Shown: in pieces, positions 19,153-29,792 of the stretch
Layout: each line of letters begins with the position of its first letter
How positions within the stretch are numbered: position 1 is the first letter of the stretch
Source: Geosporobacter ferrireducens
Lineage (GTDB): Bacteria > Bacillota > Clostridia > Peptostreptococcales > Thermotaleaceae
Length of the DNA stretch: 64,000 nucleotides
Assembly (NCBI RefSeq): GCF_001750685.1
Contig: NZ_CP017269.1
Span: forward strand, 124,001-188,000
Reading direction: 5' to 3'
Notes under the pieces: model-generated
Seen by the model: only the letters and a program-made list of their open reading frames with translations
What the model was told of the DNA's origin: nothing
Database searches by the model: none
Translations under genes and position numbers: made by a program

Positions 19153-19488
19153 TTATTCACCCCCCGAATTTTTTACACTATGACCGTCCTCTGTTATTAA
19201 CTTAATTAGCGTTTCAGAAAAGGCCATATCTTTGATACCATACACTGCCCGGTTGCTCTTTCCTATTGCATGAGACATTTCATCACGATCACCATAGGTT
19301 ATTATTTTAATGTTTCTATATACACATAAATCATGGAACTTTTTTTTTGTATTTTCAGAGGCATCGTGGGCTACAATAATCAGTTTTACTTTCCCCTTTT
19401 TTATATAAATCTCACAGGTATCTTCTCCAGTAATTAAATTGCCAGACCGTTGGGCAAGTCCTAGCAGGGAGAGAAATTTATTTGACAT
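19153..19488 (-). CDS. ylxQ: YlxQ, L7Ae/L30e-family RNA-binding protein
   Basis: A small L7Ae/L30e-fold protein of 111 residues, of the kind that binds kink-turn RNA; its partner in bacteria is unsettled. The core reads [18 protein letters not shown] and [16 protein letters not shown] begin at the ATG at 19488, which overlaps the end of ylxR by 11 nt and has GAGGAG upstream. The longer frame includes 19 residues that only mirror ylxR in another frame. Always found between ylxR and infB in Firmicutes. Confidence 0.9.
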   Translation of the reverse strand: MSNKFLSLLGLAQRSGNLITGEDTCEIYIKKGKVKLIIVAHDASENTKKKFHDLCVYRNIKIITYGDRDEMSHAIGKSNRAVYGIKDMAFSETLIKLITEDGHSVKNSGGE

Positions 19489-19750
19489 GCTTCTCCAGCT
19501 CCTCTTGCAGTTGCTGGTAGATACTTTGGTCAATTTCTTGTTCAAAAGCCCTATTTAAGGCCTTCTTCTTTTGAGCCTTTGCCAAACATTCCACATTATT
19601 GCAAATATATGCACCTCTACCGGCAGCCTTACTTGTAAAATCAATTTTTATTTCACCCTCCTTGTTTTTCACAATTCGGATTAACTCTTTCTTTGGCTTT
19701 CCTTCCATACATCCAATACATTGTCTTAGAGGTATTTTCTTAACCTTCAT
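19478..19750 (-). CDS. ylxR: YlxR/RnpM family protein
   Basis: A 90-residue basic protein of the DUF448 family. In B. subtilis it has been described as an RNase P modulator (RnpM). The signatures RQCIGCMEGKPKKELIRIV and GRGAYICNNVECL are present. It lies between nusA and ylxQ, and the pair is translationally coupled. Confidence 0.92.
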   Translation of the reverse strand: MKVKKIPLRQCIGCMEGKPKKELIRIVKNKEGEIKIDFTSKAAGRGAYICNNVECLAKAQKKKALNRAFEQEIDQSIYQQLQEELEKHVK

Positions 19751-19764
19751 ATCCTATACCTCCT

Positions 19765-20829
19765 CTATTCATCCGTCTTTGCGTGTGTAATAGATTCCTT
19801 ATACTGGGTTTCACTCTTGATATCTATTTTCCAGCTTGTTAACTTAGCGGCCAATCTTGCATTCTGTCCTTCCTTGCCAATAGCCAATGACAATTGATAG
19901 TCTGGTACCACAACCAGCGCAGATTTTTCATCTTCTTTTACTTCTACGCGGACAACCTTTGAAGGACTCAGTGCACTAGCGATAAATTCTTCCGGACTCT
20001 CGCTCCATTTTATGATATCTATTTTTTCCCCCTTAAGTTCGTCTACAATAGCCTGTACGCGCGTTCCTTTATGTCCTACACAGGCACCTACCGGGTCTAC
20101 GTTTGGGTCCTTTGAATAAACGGCGATTTTCGTTCTAGAACCCGCCTCTCTTGAAATGCTTCTAATCTCTACTACCCCATCATGGATTTCCGGTACTTCC
20201 AACTCAAAAAGTCGCTTTACTAAACCTGGATGAGTTCTAGATACAAGAATTTGTGGTCCTTTTGTGGTCTTTTTCACTTCAATGATATAGGTTTTAATTC
20301 TGTCATTATGTTTATATTCTTCATCGGGTATTTGTTCTCCTGGTGCTAAAATCGCTTCCGTCTTTCCTAAATTAATAAAAACGTTCCCCTTACTGATTCT
20401 TTGAACAATACCTGTTACAATTTCGCTTTCACGGTTAATAAATTGATCATAGATAATGCCTCGCTCTGCCTCTCGAATTCTTTGGACAACTACTTGTTTT
20501 GCCGTCTGAGCCGCGATTCTGCCAAAATTTCTAGGTGTAACTTCCTTCTCAACTACATCACCAAGCTCATAATTGCTGTCAATTTCCTTTGCTTCTTCTA
20601 AGCTGATTTCTAATAAATCGCTTTCTGCATTTTCCACTACGTCTTTAAGTGAAAAAACTTTTACTTCCCCGCTGTCTCTATTAATATAAACTTTTACATT
20701 TTGTGCAGAACCGTAATTTCGCTTATACCCGGAAATCAATGCAGCTTCTATTGCATCAATTAAAATATCCTTCGAGATCCCCTTTTCTTTTTCTATCTGG
20801 TCAAGAGCCTCGATAAACTCTCCATTCAT
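19765..20829 (-). CDS. nusA: Transcription termination/antitermination factor NusA
   Basis: Binds RNA polymerase and modulates pausing, termination and antitermination. The 354 residues contain the N-terminal polymerase-binding domain, an S1 domain near 135-200 and two KH domains (ending with GKEGQNARLAAKLTSWKIDI). The C-terminal acidic repeats of proteobacterial NusA are lacking, as is normal for Gram-positives. The ATG at 20829 has GGGAGGG upstream and overlaps nothing useful further out. It is read from the promoter at 21468-21496 together with rimP. Confidence 0.96.
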   Translation of the reverse strand: MNGEFIEALDQIEKEKGISKDILIDAIEAALISGYKRNYGSAQNVKVYINRDSGEVKVFSLKDVVENAESDLLEISLEEAKEIDSNYELGDVVEKEVTPRNFGRIAAQTAKQVVVQRIREAERGIIYDQFINRESEIVTGIVQRISKGNVFINLGKTEAILAPGEQIPDEEYKHNDRIKTYIIEVKKTTKGPQILVSRTHPGLVKRLFELEVPEIHDGVVEIRSISREAGSRTKIAVYSKDPNVDPVGACVGHKGTRVQAIVDELKGEKIDIIKWSESPEEFIASALSPSKVVRVEVKEDEKSALVVVPDYQLSLAIGKEGQNARLAAKLTSWKIDIKSETQYKESITHAKTDE

Positions 20830-20842
20830 TTTTACACCCTCC

Positions 20843-21310
20843 CTATTCAATTATTACAGCAAGCTTTACCTTGCCAATTTTTTCTCTGGGAATCTCTAAG
20901 TTGTGTCTCTCGTCAACCTTAATCACTACAGCGTTGCCCTCAAGTCCCAACAGTTCCCCTTCAATCATCTTTTTACCGTCCAGCGGTTCATATAAGGAAA
21001 TCTGGATCATTCGCCCTTTGAACTTTTCATAATCCTTATCCTTTTTTAATTCACGATCCAGACCTGGCGAAGAAACTTCTAGATAATAGCTTTCTTCAAT
21101 AGGATCTGTTTCGTCAAGCTTTTTACTTAAAGCCTCACTAACGGCTTGGCAGTCATCTAAAGTAATCCCATTTTCTTTATCTATGTAAACTCTTAAAAAC
21201 CAGTCCTGTCCTTCCTTGATATATTCAACGTCTACCAATTCAACACCATTTTCTTCTACGATCGGTAATGCAAAAGCTTCTACAATATCCACCGTTCTTT
21301 TTTTTGCCAA
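20843..21310 (-). CDS. rimP: Ribosome maturation factor RimP
   Basis: Needed for 30S subunit assembly. The 155-residue protein has the RimP N-terminal alpha/beta domain with LDDCQAVSEALSKKLDE and EVSSPGLDREL, then an Sm-like C-terminal domain. It starts at TTG (21310) with AGGAGGG upstream. It is the first gene of the nusA-infB operon and has a 150-nt leader with one strong hairpin. Confidence 0.93.
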   Translation of the reverse strand: MAKKRTVDIVEAFALPIVEENGVELVDVEYIKEGQDWFLRVYIDKENGITLDDCQAVSEALSKKLDETDPIEESYYLEVSSPGLDRELKKDKDYEKFKGRMIQISLYEPLDGKKMIEGELLGLEGNAVVIKVDERHNLEIPREKIGKVKLAVIIE

Positions 21311-21414
21311 CTGATATCCCTCCTATGAAATTTTTTTAAATCTATTTTTATATACATATTTTTCCGTAAAAGGATAAACTTTATTCTGTTAATAAAAGTA
21401 AGTAAATAACAGCA

Positions 21415-21438
21415 AAGAGTGGGATATAGCCCACTCTT
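21415..21438 (-). other. Terminator-like hairpin in the rimP-nusA leader
   Basis: A 9-bp perfect stem (AAGAGTGGG 21415-21423 with CCCACTCTT 21430-21438) with a 6-nt loop lies about 25 nt after the predicted transcription start. A T-rich but broken tail (TGCTGTTATTTACTT) follows. It could end polC transcripts and also attenuate the operon. Confidence 0.6.
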
Positions 21439-21467
21439 CGTACACAAAATAGTTTTCTGCAACTAAT

Positions 21468-21496
21468 ATTATAGCACACTGTAAAAACCTATGCAA
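21468..21496 (-). promoter_or_regulatory. Sigma-A promoter of the rimP-nusA-infB operon
   Basis: TTGCAT (21491-21496) and TATAAT (21468-21473) are separated by 17 nt with an extended TGC before the -10. The -35 starts 3 nt beyond the polC stop codon. Confidence 0.85.
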
Positions 21497-21498
21497 GT

Positions 21499-24400
21499 CT
21501 AAAATAATGATAGCTGATTTGTATCTGGTAATCCTTCCAGGCATCCATGTGTTTGAAGTGTCTCTATAACGGTTTTTGTTAACTTTGCACTTTCCCGTAA
21601 ATGCTGCAAGGAAATAAATTCTCCTTCTTTTCTACTTTCACAAATACTTCTGGCTGCATTTTCCCCAACTCCTTGTAATGCTCTTATGGGAGGCAGCAGA
21701 TTATTTCCTGAAATTTTAAACCGCTCTGCATCAGATTCATATAAATCTACTTTACAAAATCCAAAACCTCTGCAATACATTTCATGAACAACTTCTAGAA
21801 CTGTCAGAAGATCCTTTTCTTTTTGTGAAGCATTGTTTCCAAGACTCTCTAATTCTTTAATTTTATCTCGTACATGCTCTCTGCCTTTCGCTACAAGTTC
21901 TGCATCAAAATCAGAAGCCTTTGTTGTAAAATAGGTAGCATAAAAAGCTAAGGGGTAATGTACTTTGAAATATGCAATTCTAAAGGACATCATTACGTAG
22001 GCAGCTGCATGAGCTTTTGGGAACATATATTTAATCTTATTACAGGAATTTATATACCACTGGGGCACATTGTTCTGTTTCATTATTTCTTCATCTGCAC
22101 TGTTTAGGCCTTTACCTTTTCTCACATTCTCCATAATTTTGAATGCACTCTTTGGCGGCAAGCCTTTATAAATAAGATAGTTCATAATATCATCTCTTGT
22201 GGAAATAACATCTTTTAATTCTGCAATCCCTTGACGTACTAGATCTTGTGCATTATTCAACCACACATCTGTTCCATGGGACAGACCGCTGATTCTGACG
22301 AGCTCTGCAAACGTTGTTGGTTTTGTATCTACAAGCATTTGACGAACAAATTTCGTCCCAAATTCAGGTATTCCAAGACTTCCTGTTTCACATTCAAAAT
22401 CATCATATACTATTTTTAATGGCTCTAGGCTAGTAAATATCTTTACTGTCTCTTGATCGTCCAAGGGAATTTGCGTAGGCTCCAGTCCTGTCAAATCCTG
22501 AAGCATACGAATAATGGTTGGCACGTCGTGTCCTAAAATATCAAGTTTTAGCAGCCTTCCACTGATGGAATGGTAATCGAAATGGGTAGTAATAACACCG
22601 GAAGAACCATCATTGGCCGGATATTGAATCGGACAGAAATCATATATTTCTTTATAGTTGGGAACAACCATAACCCCTCCGGGATGCTGCCCCGTAGTCC
22701 GCTTTACACCGGTGCATCCTTTTACCAATCGTGAGATTTCCCGGTTGTTTACAAATATTCCTTTTTCATCAAAGTACTTCTTCACGAAACCATATGCCGT
22801 TTTTTCAGCAATTGTACCTATCGTTCCAGCTCTAAAAACATAGCCGGTACCAAATAATTCCTCCGTATATTTGTGGGCATTTGCCTGATATTCTCCTGCA
22901 AAGTTCAAGTCAATATCCGGCTCTTTATCTCCTTCAAACCCCAAGAAAACCTCAAAAGGAATATCATGCCCATCCTTAATAAGCTCCTTGCTGCAACCAG
23001 GACAATGCTTATCCGGCAGATCCGCACCACTGCCAATACTTCCATCCAATATAAATTCTGAATGCTTGCAGTGGCTACAAACATAGTGGGGAGGCAAAGG
23101 GTTTACTTCCGTAATATCACTCATAGTTGCAACAAAGGATGACCCTACAGAACCTCTGGACCCAACCAGATATCCGTCTCTTAGGGACTTGGTTACCAGC
23201 TTTTGGGCAATAATATACATAACCGCATATCCATTATTAATAATAGAATTCAGTTCTCTGTCTAATCTTTTTTGAACAACCTCCGGCAAAGGATCCCCAT
23301 ATATTCTCGTTGCTTTTTCATAACACATCTTTCTTAAATCTTCTTCAGATCCTTCAATAATTGGAGGGAAGGTTTCGTCCGGAATCGGAATGAGCGAATC
23401 GATTTCTTCTGCAATTCGATTTGGATGATTCACCACAACGTCCATGGCTTTGTCTTTTCCAAGATAAGCAAACTCCTCAAGCATTTCTTCAGTTGTACGA
23501 AGATATAAAGGAGTTTGATCGTCTGCATCATCAAAACCTTGTCCACTCATGAGAATTCTTCTATATACCTCATCCTTTGGATCGAGAAAATGAACATCTC
23601 CTGTTGCTACAACCGGTTTCTTATATTTTTCTCCAAGCCTTACAATCCTTTGATTGATTTCAATAAGTTCTTTTTGATCCTTAACCAATCCCTTATCTAG
23701 CAAAAACTTGTTGTTAAAAAGCGGTTGTATCTCAAGATAGTCATAATATTTTACAATGTTTTCAATTTCTCTCTGTGAACGGTTATTTAATATGGATCTG
23801 TATAATTCTCCAGCTTCACAGGCAGTGCCAATCACAAGTCCTTCCCGGTATTTGCTAAGAAGAGACTTTGGAATACGTGGTTTTTTATAAAAATATTCAA
23901 GGTGAGACGTAGATACAATCTTATATAAGTTCTTCAAACCTGTTGCATTTTTTACCAGAATAATAATATGAAAGGTATCTAGTTTTTTAATGTCAATCGT
24001 ATTTTGAAATAAGGCATTTAAATCTCTCAGGTAGTGAACGCCTTTCTCCGCTGCCATATTAAGAAATTTCAAAAATATTTGAGCGGTAGCTTCTGCATCA
24101 TCTACTGCTCTATGATGATTCTTTAAAGTCACATCCAACGCTTCTGCGACAACATTTAAGCGATATTTTTTTAGTTTGGGCAATAATACCTTTGCCAGTG
24201 GCAATGTATCTACTATTGGATGATCAAAAGAATAACCATACAGATGGCAGTTTTCTTTAATAAAAGAAACATCAAAGACAGCATTATGCGCCACAATCAC
24301 AGCGCCTTCCGTAAACTTTAGAAATTCTGGCAATATTTTATCTATGGTAGGCTGACCCTTTACCATTTCATCAGTAATACCAGTCAGTTTGACAATATTT

Positions 24401-25767
24401 TCAGGTATTGGAATAATAGGATCTACAAATGTATGAAAACGATCAATAATCTGCCCGTTTTCAATTTTGACGGCTCCAATCTCCGTAATCTTATCATGCT
24501 TGCTCGAAAGCCCAGTTGTTTCAATATCAAATACGACGTAACGCTGATGAATGGTTTCTTGCTTGCAGCCAATAGCAATTGTTTCCCCATCATTAATCAG
24601 ATAACCTTCGATACCATAAATAACTTTAATACCATGCTTTTTAGCAGCTTCCATTGCTTCAGGAAAAGCCTGAACCACACCATGATCTGTAATGGCGATT
24701 GCAGGATGGCCCCATTTTGCAGCTCTTTTTATTAGGTTGGACGCTGATGTGACGCCGTCCATTGCACTCATCTGTGTATGGGCATGAAGCTCTATTCTTT
24801 TTACCTTTGAAAGATCTTCACGAACAGTTGGTGTGCCTTCCATGATGTCATTAACCATTACAACAACTTCTTTAGAGAAAGTATCGTAGCGTGCATCTCC
24901 CTTTACCCGTAAATATTTGCCTGTATGTAAGGTTTCATTTAACAAATCTTTCTGTTCTTTTTTTGCAAAAATCTTGGCACCGATAGAACTATCATAATCT
25001 GTCATACTCATGGTAAAAAGAATTTTTCCATTTTTTAATTCCCTTGTCTCTATATCAAAGATTTCACCCTCTATCACAACGATACCTGATTCTTCTGATA
25101 TAGATGCAATGGGTATAGAATAATCTTGAAATTTCTTACCTAGGATAATATTTTTATCCGGATCTGAGATGTGATTCTTTTTCTTAGGTGTCTGCGTTTC
25201 TGTAGCAGTAAGTATTTCCTTGAGAAGATCCTGGGTCTCTCTCTCTTTTTCCATATGATACCTAATCTGTGCTTCATCATCTGGCACTTCTGTTGATTCT
25301 ATAGAAACTTGAATGTCTTTATTAAACTCTATTTTATAAATTTCTCTTATAAAGCTATCTATTTTTCTTTCTAATAAATTATCCCTTCCTATACTGTCTT
25401 TAACTATGATTACCATCTTTGAGGATTCAAAGCTTATTTCAGCATCAGTTATCCATGCTGCTGCTGAGGGCATTTTTTTGTTTAATTCGTAGAGGATATT
25501 CTCCCAATAGTTTTGCAATACCTCATTCTGATCTTTTAATTTATAATATCTCGGCAAAAAACTTATATCCCGAATAAATGGGATATGTTTTATCATGTGT
25601 TCTTTAATTTCATCAAAATAACGCTTATGTATTATTTCCTCAGATACTAGTACAACATTTAATATCTTATTTGACCGATTATAGGTTACCTTTTCTATCA
25701 TAGCATTATAATTAAAAGGCTTTTCAGAAAAAATATCACCCATTACTTTGGTTAGTAAACAGTTCAT
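21499..25767 (-). CDS. polC: DNA polymerase III subunit alpha, Gram-positive PolC
   Basis: The replicative DNA polymerase with built-in proofreading. Domains in order: N-terminal region, OB fold (about 210-310), PHP domain starting with RIELHAHTQMSAMDG near 324 and split by a DnaQ-type exonuclease (VVFDIETTGL near 412), a zinc finger with CSHC and CPGC near 895-930, and the polymerase core with PDIDLNFAGEYQ near 950, followed by the C-terminal region. At 1422 residues it is full length. An AGGGGGC site precedes the ATG. proS and other Bacillus neighbours are missing; instead a GT2 gene and ispG lie upstream. Confidence 0.97.
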   Translation of the reverse strand: MNCLLTKVMGDIFSEKPFNYNAMIEKVTYNRSNKILNVVLVSEEIIHKRYFDEIKEHMIKHIPFIRDISFLPRYYKLKDQNEVLQNYWENILYELNKKMPSAAAWITDAEISFESSKMVIIVKDSIGRDNLLERKIDSFIREIYKIEFNKDIQVSIESTEVPDDEAQIRYHMEKERETQDLLKEILTATETQTPKKKNHISDPDKNIILGKKFQDYSIPIASISEESGIVVIEGEIFDIETRELKNGKILFTMSMTDYDSSIGAKIFAKKEQKDLLNETLHTGKYLRVKGDARYDTFSKEVVVMVNDIMEGTPTVREDLSKVKRIELHAHTQMSAMDGVTSASNLIKRAAKWGHPAIAITDHGVVQAFPEAMEAAKKHGIKVIYGIEGYLINDGETIAIGCKQETIHQRYVVFDIETTGLSSKHDKITEIGAVKIENGQIIDRFHTFVDPIIPIPENIVKLTGITDEMVKGQPTIDKILPEFLKFTEGAVIVAHNAVFDVSFIKENCHLYGYSFDHPIVDTLPLAKVLLPKLKKYRLNVVAEALDVTLKNHHRAVDDAEATAQIFLKFLNMAAEKGVHYLRDLNALFQNTIDIKKLDTFHIIILVKNATGLKNLYKIVSTSHLEYFYKKPRIPKSLLSKYREGLVIGTACEAGELYRSILNNRSQREIENIVKYYDYLEIQPLFNNKFLLDKGLVKDQKELIEINQRIVRLGEKYKKPVVATGDVHFLDPKDEVYRRILMSGQGFDDADDQTPLYLRTTEEMLEEFAYLGKDKAMDVVVNHPNRIAEEIDSLIPIPDETFPPIIEGSEEDLRKMCYEKATRIYGDPLPEVVQKRLDRELNSIINNGYAVMYIIAQKLVTKSLRDGYLVGSRGSVGSSFVATMSDITEVNPLPPHYVCSHCKHSEFILDGSIGSGADLPDKHCPGCSKELIKDGHDIPFEVFLGFEGDKEPDIDLNFAGEYQANAHKYTEELFGTGYVFRAGTIGTIAEKTAYGFVKKYFDEKGIFVNNREISRLVKGCTGVKRTTGQHPGGVMVVPNYKEIYDFCPIQYPANDGSSGVITTHFDYHSISGRLLKLDILGHDVPTIIRMLQDLTGLEPTQIPLDDQETVKIFTSLEPLKIVYDDFECETGSLGIPEFGTKFVRQMLVDTKPTTFAELVRISGLSHGTDVWLNNAQDLVRQGIAELKDVISTRDDIMNYLIYKGLPPKSAFKIMENVRKGKGLNSADEEIMKQNNVPQWYINSCNKIKYMFPKAHAAAYVMMSFRIAYFKVHYPLAFYATYFTTKASDFDAELVAKGREHVRDKIKELESLGNNASQKEKDLLTVLEVVHEMYCRGFGFCKVDLYESDAERFKISGNNLLPPIRALQGVGENAARSICESRKEGEFISLQHLRESAKLTKTVIETLQTHGCLEGLPDTNQLSLF

Positions 25768-25826
25768 CTGATGCCCCCTATTCTTTAAGGTTACATAATT
25801 TATTTATTGCAAACTTTTCGCTTTCC

Positions 25827-26462
25827 TTATTTAATGTCTACATTTATAGATCTAAGTATCTGCCAATACATTCTCAAGCGCCATAAAAAGCCTCGATACA
25901 AACCCAGTTTTTCCTCTTTCATGATATGACTTATGCCATACAAAAATACTTTCTTCACGTCAACTTTTCGGGCATGAAGATATTTTGTCAGTGCTAGCTC
26001 AAATCCATAAGATGTATGATCTAACTTCTGAATATCTTTAAGGATCGTGCGCTTCAATACCCGCTGTCCGGATAAAAATGGAGCAATTTTCTGAGCCCAG
26101 TCTGTAAACAATCTTCCTGATGAAAAGATTCCAACAGTAGCCTCAACTTCACCTTGGATTACTGGTTCTAGCAAAGCAAGGACATGTTCCCTTTTCAGTC
26201 CAATTAAGTCGGCGTCCAGCAGCAGTACGATATCTGCTTGGCTATAGGCGAAACCCGCCATAATTGCACCGCCTTTACCAATATTTTTCTCTAATTCAAT
26301 GACATCCTTCGTAAATAATCTGGCAGTTTTAGCTGTATCATCCGTTGAACCATCACTGACAACAACCAACTGACTGATTATTTCTACCTGTGTTACGACC
26401 TCTAATACTTTACCAATTCTTTCTTCCTCATTAAAAGCAGGTATAATGACTGCAACTTCCAT
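25827..26462 (-). CDS. Glycosyltransferase family 2 protein
   Basis: A GT-A fold transferase of 211 residues. The start VAVIIPAFNEEERIGKVLE, then VSDGSTDDT and LLLDADLIG (DxD-type motif near residue 82) identify the family and suggest a sugar-nucleotide donor. It resembles the dolichol-phosphate-mannose-synthase-like subgroup but has no C-terminal membrane helices. Acceptor and sugar are unknown. It is 19 nt after ispG and upstream of polC, so it is probably cotranscribed with the isoprenoid genes, and a polyprenyl-phosphate acceptor would be a reasonable guess only. Confidence 0.8.
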   Translation of the reverse strand: MEVAVIIPAFNEEERIGKVLEVVTQVEIISQLVVVSDGSTDDTAKTARLFTKDVIELEKNIGKGGAIMAGFAYSQADIVLLLDADLIGLKREHVLALLEPVIQGEVEATVGIFSSGRLFTDWAQKIAPFLSGQRVLKRTILKDIQKLDHTSYGFELALTKYLHARKVDVKKVFLYGISHIMKEEKLGLYRGFLWRLRMYWQILRSINVDIK

Positions 26463-26481
26463 ATAAATCCTCCCAAAAAGG

Positions 26482-27540
26482 TTAAATTTTAGAAATTTCC
26501 TCTAGAAGAACAGCTTCAATTTGTTCTTCATCAATCTTTCTAATGACTTCCCCCTTTTTGAAAAGCAAGGCCGATGATTTGCCGCCGGCAATACCTATGT
26601 CTGCTTCTCTCGCTTCTCCCGGACCATTAACTGCACAGCCCATAATTGCCACTTTTATAGGTTTATTGATTCCCTTTATTTTTTTCTCAATCTTATTTGC
26701 CAAAGAAATCAAATCGATCTGACATCTCCCACAAGTTGGGCAAGAGATAATTTCTATACCAAAGCTTCGAATTCCAGCTGCCTGCAAAATCTCTTTCCCT
26801 ACCCTTATTTCTTCTATTGGGTCACCTGTCAAAGAAACGCGAATGGTATCCCCAATTCCTTTTAGCAACAATGCGCCAATACCTATGGAAGATTTGATTG
26901 TACCGCTCCATAGGGTTCCAGCTTCTGTAATCCCTACATGCAGGGGGTAATCTACCCTTTCTGACATCAGTTGATATGCTTCTACTGTCAAAGGAATATC
27001 TGATGCTTTTAGGGATATGGCTGTATCATAAAAATCTAATTGTTCTAGTATCGCTATATGCTCTAACGCACTCTCTACCATCGCCTCCGCAGTTACTTTC
27101 CCATACTTATTCAATATTTTTTTGTCAATAGATCCGGAATTTACGCCAATACGGATTGGAACTTTTCTTTCCTTTGCTTTTTTAACAACTGCTTTTACCC
27201 GGTCCATATCTCCAATATTTCCCGGATTAATCCGCAGCTTGTCTACTCCATTGTCAATACAGGAAAGGGCCAGCCGATAATCGAAATGAATATCTGCTAC
27301 CAAGGGGATCTTTATATTTTTTTTAATTTCAAAAATTGCAGCTGCAGATTCAGCATCTGGTACTGCTACTCTAACAATGTCGCATCCTGCCTCTTCCAGC
27401 ATTTTTATTTGCGCTACAGTAGATTGTATATCTGCGGTTTTGGTATTGGTCATAGATTGAATTGAGATAGGCGCGTCTCCACCAATTTCCAAGTCTCCAC
27501 AGTAAATTTTTCTTGTTTTTTTTCGTAGATTAGATTCCAT
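26482..27540 (-). CDS. ispG: 4-hydroxy-3-methylbut-2-enyl diphosphate synthase
   Basis: An iron-sulfur enzyme of the MEP pathway that converts methylerythritol cyclodiphosphate to HMBPP. The TIM-barrel half begins with [13 protein letters not shown]. The cluster-binding part has [12 protein letters not shown] near residue 264 and [13 protein letters not shown] near 300. At 352 residues it is of the bacterial type. It follows rseP and dxr, and uppS and cdsA lie further upstream, so isoprenoid and lipid-carrier genes form one cluster. Confidence 0.96.
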   Translation of the reverse strand: MESNLRKKTRKIYCGDLEIGGDAPISIQSMTNTKTADIQSTVAQIKMLEEAGCDIVRVAVPDAESAAAIFEIKKNIKIPLVADIHFDYRLALSCIDNGVDKLRINPGNIGDMDRVKAVVKKAKERKVPIRIGVNSGSIDKKILNKYGKVTAEAMVESALEHIAILEQLDFYDTAISLKASDIPLTVEAYQLMSERVDYPLHVGITEAGTLWSGTIKSSIGIGALLLKGIGDTIRVSLTGDPIEEIRVGKEILQAAGIRSFGIEIISCPTCGRCQIDLISLANKIEKKIKGINKPIKVAIMGCAVNGPGEAREADIGIAGGKSSALLFKKGEVIRKIDEEQIEAVLLEEISKI

Positions 27541-27554
27541 GTCTCCTCCTGATA

Positions 27555-28562
27555 TTAAAACAAATCAAATCTAATAATGTCTTTATATGCTATAAACAAC
27601 ATTAAAACCATTAACAACACAAAACCAATCAAGTGAATAAACCCTTCCTTTTCAGGATCAATAGGTCTCCCACTAATCCCTTCAAACAATAAAAACAACA
27701 ACCTTCCTCCATCTAGAGCTGGTATTGGAATCAAGTTTACAATTCCTAAATTAATGCTGATTAATGCAGCCAGAGACATTACATTATAGATACTGGTTTT
27801 TGCTGCCTCACCTACGAGATGAATAATTCCTACTGGGCCTACTACATCTTCCGTAGAAGCTTTGCCTCCAAAAAGATTCCCTAAGAATTCCATCATGCCT
27901 CCCATAATAAAAAACATTCTATCCACACTGGTAGTAATAGATTTTGCTAGAGATTTTTCAGCAGTTGGGGTTATTCCAATAATTGCTTGATTGGTTTCTT
28001 TATTGATAATGGGAATAACCTGAAACTTCTTTTCTGCACCCTCTCGCAAAAGTGTAATGTTAATTTCTTCTTCTCTGCTCCCATTGATTCTCCTAACAAT
28101 TTGATCCCAGTTTGTAATAGCGTCTTCATTAATTGCAATAATCTGATCCCCTGATCTTAAACCTACCTGTTCCGCTGGAAATCCAGGAGTGACTCGGTCA
28201 ATGATGGTTGTTGGAAATCCTAAAGAGTAAAAGATCATCGAAAATAACAGAATGGCTAAAACAAAGTTCATAAAAGGACCTGCGATCAGAACAGCCATTC
28301 TCGCCCATATAGGTTTATTGTTAAAACTTCCTGCATCGGAAGAAGCTTCATCTTCTCCCTCCATTTTTACATATCCCCCAATTGGTAAGATTCTAAGCGA
28401 ATATTCTGTTTCTCTTTTTTTTACCTTTAAAAGTCTGGGGCCCATACCGATTGCAAATTCATGCACTTTTATTCCCACGAACTTAGCCACTGCAAAATGA
28501 CCTAGCTCATGGAAAATAACCAAAAGACCAAATACAATAAAAGCTACAAGAATCGTTCCCAT
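27555..28562 (-). CDS. rseP: Site-2 intramembrane zinc protease RseP
   Basis: A membrane metalloprotease that cleaves transmembrane anti-sigma factors and signal-peptide remnants. The catalytic HExxH is in FHELGHFAV (residues 18-26), and the second metal ligand is in [11 protein letters not shown] near residue 275. One PDZ domain lies at about 115-190 between membrane segments. At 335 residues it is like B. subtilis RasP. It is in the usual place after dxr (12-nt gap). Confidence 0.94.
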   Translation of the reverse strand: MGTILVAFIVFGLLVIFHELGHFAVAKFVGIKVHEFAIGMGPRLLKVKKRETEYSLRILPIGGYVKMEGEDEASSDAGSFNNKPIWARMAVLIAGPFMNFVLAILLFSMIFYSLGFPTTIIDRVTPGFPAEQVGLRSGDQIIAINEDAITNWDQIVRRINGSREEEINITLLREGAEKKFQVIPIINKETNQAIIGITPTAEKSLAKSITTSVDRMFFIMGGMMEFLGNLFGGKASTEDVVGPVGIIHLVGEAAKTSIYNVMSLAALISINLGIVNLIPIPALDGGRLLFLLFEGISGRPIDPEKEGFIHLIGFVLLMVLMLFIAYKDIIRFDLF

Positions 28563-28574
28563 GCTTACACCACC

Positions 28575-29726
28575 TTATGATGATATTCTGTTATTGACAA
28601 AATCCCGCGTCCACTGATCAATAACTATAATTTCGTTAATGTCCTCTACTTTCTTAAAAGGATTGTTCTCTAGTACAGACTCGATTTCATTCGGTATATC
28701 CATAAATCCTATTTTTCTTTGTAAAAATCGGTCTACCAGTACTTCATTCGCTGCGTTCAATACAGTTGGATAGCTGCCCCCCTGATTCATCGCCTCAATG
28801 GCCAACTTCAGACAAGTGAAGTTTTCCATGTCTGGTTTTTCAAAAGTCAACTCCCTTAATTCTGAAAAGTTTAATCTCTGTAGTTGATTTTCTACCCTAT
28901 TGGGATAAGTTAAAGCAAATTGAATCGGCACACGCATATCTGGACAGCCTAGTTGAGCAAGAATCGAACTGTCAATAAATTCCACCATTGAGTGTATGAT
29001 ACTCTGGGGATGGACAACCACTTCTATTTGATGCTGCTCCAAGTCAAAAAGCCATTTTGCTTCTATTACCTCCAAACCTTTATTCATCAAGGTAGCCGAA
29101 TCTACAGAAATTTTCTTTCCCATATTCCATTTAGGATGTTTCAGCGTTTCCTCAAGGGTAACCTTTTCTAGCTGATTCCGCTGAAATCCCCGAAAGGGAC
29201 CGCCGGATGCTGTCAGTATAATTCGATTCACTTCTTTTAAATTATACCCTTTCAAACATTGAAATATTGCACTATGCTCACTGTCAACAGGAATAATTTT
29301 TACTTGATTTCTTCTTGCCTCTTCCATAACGATTTCACCGGCTGTTACCAGTGTCTCCTTATTGGCCAATGCAATATTCTTTTTAGACTGTATCGCCTTT
29401 ATAGTGGGTAGCAGCCCCACCATTCCGACTACAGCCGTCATTAACAGTTCGATTTCTTCCATAGTAGCAATCGCAATGAGCCCTTCCATTCCTGCCAAAA
29501 CTTCGGTTGAACATTTTCCTAATCTTTTTGATAGTTCCAGTGCTTTCTCATGATCCATCACCGCAGCTATTTTTGGTTGAAATTCTTTTATCTGCGCTTC
29601 CAATAAATCAATATTGTGGTTGCCGCTCAATCCCATAATACAAAATGCTTCTCGATTGGCACGTACCACATCTAAAGTCTGTCTGCCAATAGATCCTGTA
29701 GAACCTAAAATACTAATTTTTTTCAT
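28575..29726 (-). CDS. dxr: 1-deoxy-D-xylulose 5-phosphate reductoisomerase
   Basis: Second step of the MEP isoprenoid pathway, using NADPH and a divalent metal. The Rossmann motif [14 protein letters not shown] is at residues 8-21. The metal and substrate site contains [12 protein letters not shown], and TASGGPFRG and a [17 protein letters not shown] stretch follow. The length of 383 residues is normal. AAGGGAAG precedes the ATG. It lies between cdsA and rseP, as in Bacillus. Confidence 0.96.
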   Translation of the reverse strand: MKKISILGSTGSIGRQTLDVVRANREAFCIMGLSGNHNIDLLEAQIKEFQPKIAAVMDHEKALELSKRLGKCSTEVLAGMEGLIAIATMEEIELLMTAVVGMVGLLPTIKAIQSKKNIALANKETLVTAGEIVMEEARRNQVKIIPVDSEHSAIFQCLKGYNLKEVNRIILTASGGPFRGFQRNQLEKVTLEETLKHPKWNMGKKISVDSATLMNKGLEVIEAKWLFDLEQHQIEVVVHPQSIIHSMVEFIDSSILAQLGCPDMRVPIQFALTYPNRVENQLQRLNFSELRELTFEKPDMENFTCLKLAIEAMNQGGSYPTVLNAANEVLVDRFLQRKIGFMDIPNEIESVLENNPFKKVEDINEIIVIDQWTRDFVNNRISS

Positions 29727-29792
29727 TATTAAATATCTTCCCTTCTAAGATCTCAATGATCAACAGAATTAAAAATAAAAAGGCATTATTGC

